The position numbers and the translations under genes are program-made. Positions 61,109 through 64,000 of a DNA stretch of 64,000 nucleotides are shown here, in pieces (position 1 is the first letter of the stretch; each line of letters begins with the position of its first letter). A model generated the notes under the pieces. It searched no databases, had not been told where the DNA came from, and was given only the letters and a program-made list of their open reading frames with translations. Source of the DNA: Pseudopyrenochaeta lycopersici (taxonomy: Eukaryota > Ascomycota > Dothideomycetes > Pleosporales > Pseudopyrenochaetaceae); NCBI GenBank assembly GCA_003313425.1, contig NHZP01000065.1, forward strand, positions 186,001 to 250,000, written 5' to 3'.

Positions 61109-61765
61109 ATGGAGTGCCCTACCCCGGCGGAGTTGGGTCCTTTACTAGCAACGGCTCGGTTGCGTGGTCACGTGGTGGAACTGTCTCGTGGGTTTTCTGA
61201 GAAGACATGGCGGATTGGGGAGCTACCGGAGGTGTCGACTGGGATGATTGTGACGGAGTTTACTCCCGCTCGCGGTATCCCTTCTGATGTTGATAAACTT
61301 CTGCTAGTTACGGACATGTATGTGGCTGTAAGCGGAGCGTCGGATGCTCACCTGGCGGCAGGTATGGTGCATGTGATTGCGTTTGCCGCGGACGCTGCCC
61401 TTGCAGAGCGAGTTGTCACGGGAGAGGTCGATACATGCAATGTCCTTTTCGGTGACTTGGATAAGGAACAGATGGATTTTGTCAGGCCATTCACCAGGGC
61501 GGATATCTCGGAAAGTAGCCTTTTGGTCGCGCCAGTATCATCGTCTTCTGTCGGACGGACGGTCCCTATTACTCTAGAAGAGAAGCGGTATGTCAATGTA
61601 TCTGCTTGTCCTTTAGTCTCTAAACCGGGTACGCGGTGGTTTGTTTGTACTGTGGGTATGTTTCGCGAATGCGCTTCCGTGTTTCTTTATACTCGAGCAT
61701 CACTAGGTGCTGTGTATGCAGGGTCTGCCGCGTCGTCGAGTTCTGCGTCGAGCGTTAAGTTGTAG
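61109..61765 (+). CDS. Unrecognised 218-aa soluble protein (U39)
   Basis: Single open frame from ATG 61109 (MECPTPAELGPLL), the first long frame after the TATA; no intron needed. Balanced composition with alternating hydrophobic strands (DKLLLVTDMYVAVSG; GMVHVIAFAADAALAERVV; TRWFVCTVGMFRECASVFLY) and a Ser-rich C-tail. No signal peptide, TM or Cys cluster and no SDAVG motif. The GMVHVIAFAADAALAERVV segment slightly resembles the family's SxVAFAQLSLEALDVLVERIL, so it could be a very distant relative. Confidence 0.6.
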   Translation: MECPTPAELGPLLATARLRGHVVELSRGFSEKTWRIGELPEVSTGMIVTEFTPARGIPSDVDKLLLVTDMYVAVSGASDAHLAAGMVHVIAFAADAALAERVVTGEVDTCNVLFGDLDKEQMDFVRPFTRADISESSLLVAPVSSSSVGRTVPITLEEKRYVNVSACPLVSKPGTRWFVCTVGMFRECASVFLYTRASLGAVYAGSAASSSSASSVKL

Positions 61766-62586
61766 GCCCTTACGTCCATCCTTGTAGGTTAGATACATAT
61801 TTGGCTATTATGTAGGAGTATGTTCCATAATGCAATGGGATAAGTTTTTACATGGGTTGTGTTTAAAGTTAGTTGTATGGGACGCTTATTTGTACGGTGG
61901 TATATGCTTGTAACCAAGTTATTGGTAGTAATGGGTTTATTATTTTACCTGTTCAAAGGTTTGCACACAGGAAGTATTGGTAATGTCCTACTCTTTAGAC
62001 ATTTTGCTTACGGTAGTTGTAGGGATGCAGTCTTAGAATGCGCAGAATTTTTTAAAATGGCCAGGGAGTGAGGCTCTAGGATGGAATAGCGAAGATCAAA
62101 AAAATTTGGCTAAGTCCAATTTCCGTGTGGCTGGAGGCCATGTTGGGTCACATGGAGGTGTGGCGCGAAGAGGGCACGGGCCCATCCTCAACTTTCTAGT
62201 GTGGCGTTCTGCCTATATATGATTCCTTTCACTAGAAAGTTGTCAAGTGGTCGGCAGCCTCGCGCTGCCTACCCTGGACACTTTACCTGTAAGCAGAGCC
62301 TGTGACTGGAGGGAACAACGAAGTGTTAGTCTTGAATAAGACTAGAGGCAATGCACTTACTAAGCATAGCAGAGCACGGGCGCGTGCTGATCATCGGATC
62401 GCTGCTTGCCCACTTTTTTTTTCAATCAGTTGTCTGATTGGTCTATGAATGTAGACAACATGGAATGGGCAGCCCTCTGCTAACTAGGGACTAGTAACTC
62501 TTGGCGAAGACAGCGTGGATATCACGGTATATAAGCAGGGGAGGGCCTCCCCCGCCCATGGAAGTGATGTTTTTGGTTTACTCCAA
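61766..62586 (+). repeat. Cassette boundary B40, core hairpin 62189-62242
   Basis: AT-rich flank 61766-62060, AATTTGG/CCAATTT, long-loop core GGC-GTTCT-GCC; the AAGGG/CCCTT hairpin is degenerate here. Right half as in B25; TATA 62528. Confidence 0.77.
62528..62535 (+). promoter_or_regulatory. TATA box of U40
   Basis: Same TATATAAG as U25. Confidence 0.65.
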
Positions 62587-63482
62587 ATGACGATGGCGTC
62601 GTCACCCAGAGTGCACATCTCTACGGAGCATGATGGAAGTGTTTCTAGCGTACAGCTGGAGCGTGTTTTGTCGGGGATCGACTGCCTTGTAGAAGGAATT
62701 CGAGGGGAAGCTATTGCAGCGAGTGCATCTAGCTTACATTGTGTGCGGGCGCACATAGACAGTATGTTCTCTTTTTGTAGATGTTTTAGTAGTTGGGCGG
62801 AGGTCCCCCAACTAACGGAGTAGCAGAGTTGGTGGAGCAAGGCATCTCTTTTACGTTTCATCTAAAGCCGGATGGCGCCTTAGACGTATGGCTCACTCGG
62901 GAGAGCGGGCAGGCTCCTCGCCAGTGTTCTGCGCCCAATGTGTGTGGGTGCTATTTTGGAAATTGTGCGTCTGCCGACAATGCCCTGACTGCATTTCTTG
63001 TCTGGAGAGCAGATGTTGTAGGAGAATACAATCAAGTGCGGAGCATGGTTGTGTTCGCGAAGCTCTGTTCCGATACATTTGATGTATTCATCAAAAGCGT
63101 GCTGCCTTGTGTGTATACACGTGATAGGGATCTTGTGCAGGCGGAGGACGTGGATACGCTGTTTGGTTTGCTAGACGTAGGCGGATTTTCCAGTAGCGTG
63201 GGGTGCGGGTGCACATTGCGAGAGCATTGTCTGTCCTGTTTGTCGTTGCGTTTTAATCGGCAACGTTTCACGAGATGGGACATGTTCAGTGGGCCATTCC
63301 CATGTGGTCCAGACGGCTGGTTTCCTGGGTACAGTGATGCGGTTGGAATTGTACAACCGTTGGCGCTTGACTGGCTCACATGTCCGCATATTGCGTTATC
63401 GTCTACTTTGTCTATTGACGGTGCACTTAGTAATTGTTCTGTAGATGAGTTACTATGGATGACTATATTTAGGAATGATTGA
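62587..63482 (+). CDS. SDAVG-family protein, second copy of U25 (U40)
   Basis: Apparently identical to U25 (offset +23387): exons 62587-62761 and 62827-63482, 276 aa. Preceded by U39 instead of U24 and followed by a U4-type cassette instead of U26. Confidence 0.77.
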
Positions 63483-64000
63483 GTTTTGTTGGATAGACCA
63501 TGGAAGAATGGTTGATTTGTAGCATTAGTACGTGCGGTAGTAGAATTCTGTTGTTAAGGTATGCATGGCTGTGGTACGGCATAGTACTGTGCAATATTCT
63601 GGGAAGCGAAGGCTGACATTAGCGTAGGGTGGTTAATGGAACATCGAACCTTCAAAAAAATTGGCTAAGTCCAATTTCACAGTGGCTGGAGGCCATGCAG
63701 AGTCACGTTGGCTGTGGCGCAGATCGTGCGCACAGACCCCGACTCAACTTTCTAGTGTGGCGAACCGCCTATATATGATTCCTTTCACTAGAAAGTTGTC
63801 AAGTGGTCAGGAGCCTTGCGCTCCTTGACCCCTGACACTTTACTGTAAGCTTTGCCTGTGAGTGGAGCGAGTACCGAAGGGTTAAACTACTCGTAGTTTA
63901 GAGGCAATGCACTTAGTAAGCAACACAGCGCACGGACGTAGCGCGAGATCATCTGGTCTCTGGGTTGCCACACTTCTAAGATTATCTATCTGATTGGTCT
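63483..64000 (+). repeat. Cassette boundary B41, core hairpin 63745-63798, and start of a U4-type cassette
   Basis: Left half as in B26. After the core, 63799-64000 matches 5657-5858 (AGGAGC/GCTCCT, TAAACTAC/GTAGTTTA, multi-helix block, TATCTGATTGG). The window ends before its TATA and gene. Confidence 0.8.

Noticed and set aside
899..63798. CRISPR array
   Set aside because: Repeats are ~1.57 kb apart with genes between them, not 20-50 bp spacers; signals are eukaryotic.
899..63798. Rolling-circle Rep or polymerase gene
   Set aside because: I looked through all open frames for HUH, helicase, polymerase or integrase motifs and saw none; the replication mode therefore remains unknown.

Overview
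The window is eukaryotic-type DNA of a very unusual kind. It has TATA boxes, 37-71 nt GT-AG introns with CTAAC/CTGAC-like branch sites, AATAAA signals, an interstitial TTAGGG-type telomeric tract and an F-box; there are no operons or Shine-Dalgarno-led genes. Every gene I can support is on the + strand, which is visibly G+T-rich. I cannot name the organism. The small multigene content (F-box proteins, a Rad52-like protein, small membrane proteins, an acidic activator-like protein) and the strand asymmetry suggest a virus-like or plasmid-like nuclear replicon, or a chromosomal or subtelomeric array derived from one. No polymerase, capsid, Rep or transposase gene is visible to settle it.

Layout. 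The window is a head-to-tail array of cassettes. An invariant core (TATATATGATTCCTTTCA followed by CTAGAAAGTTGTCAAGTGGTC) ends a hairpin whose arms are CAACTTTCTAGTG and CACTAGAAAGTTG. It occurs 41 times, with right arms ending at 940, 2505, 4083 ... 63798. Spacing between neighbours is 1556-1601 bp, whatever gene lies between, except for one deleted cassette of 1319 bp (40412-41730). Each cassette carries, in order: the core; about 280-345 bp of conserved hairpins whose sequences change while pairing is kept; a TATA box with a small hairpin at the presumed transcript start; one gene, usually two exons; sometimes AATAAA; and about 200 bp of further hairpins leading into the next core. I call the cassettes U1-U40 (U0 and U41 are partial).

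Genes. About two thirds of the cassettes (27 of 42 counting the two partial ones, copies and pseudogenes included) encode one fast-diverging family, here called the SDAVG family. Its second exon encodes LVEQ-x-VSLT, WWLTKESG, AFAQLSLEALDVLVERILPLL-like, C-x-C-x5-C-x2-C, WFAGISDAVG and (N/D)WLSC motifs. The first exon is variable and is an F-box-like module in U3/U9/U10 and U7, so these may be substrate-recruiting F-box proteins and F-box-less relatives. Other cassettes carry a Rad52-type strand-annealing protein (U16), a signal-peptide/single-TM protein in three copies (U8, U21, U26), a four-TM protein (U38), an acidic-tailed activator-like protein (U22), and several unrecognised proteins (U2, U12, U14, U18/U31, U19, U20, U39).

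Rearrangement. Several cassettes recur as apparently identical copies next to different neighbours: U3=U9=U10, U8=U21=U26, U5=U34, U18=U31, U25=U40, U35=U36, and U4 with the window end. The switch always falls in the invariant core. At 60620-60640 TGA in the core loop is replaced by telomeric repeats, and the U26 deletion joins at the same loop, so the hairpin loop looks like a breakage or recombination point. My main proposal is that this is a modular genome or array of fixed-size, hairpin-bounded gene cassettes that are shuffled as units.
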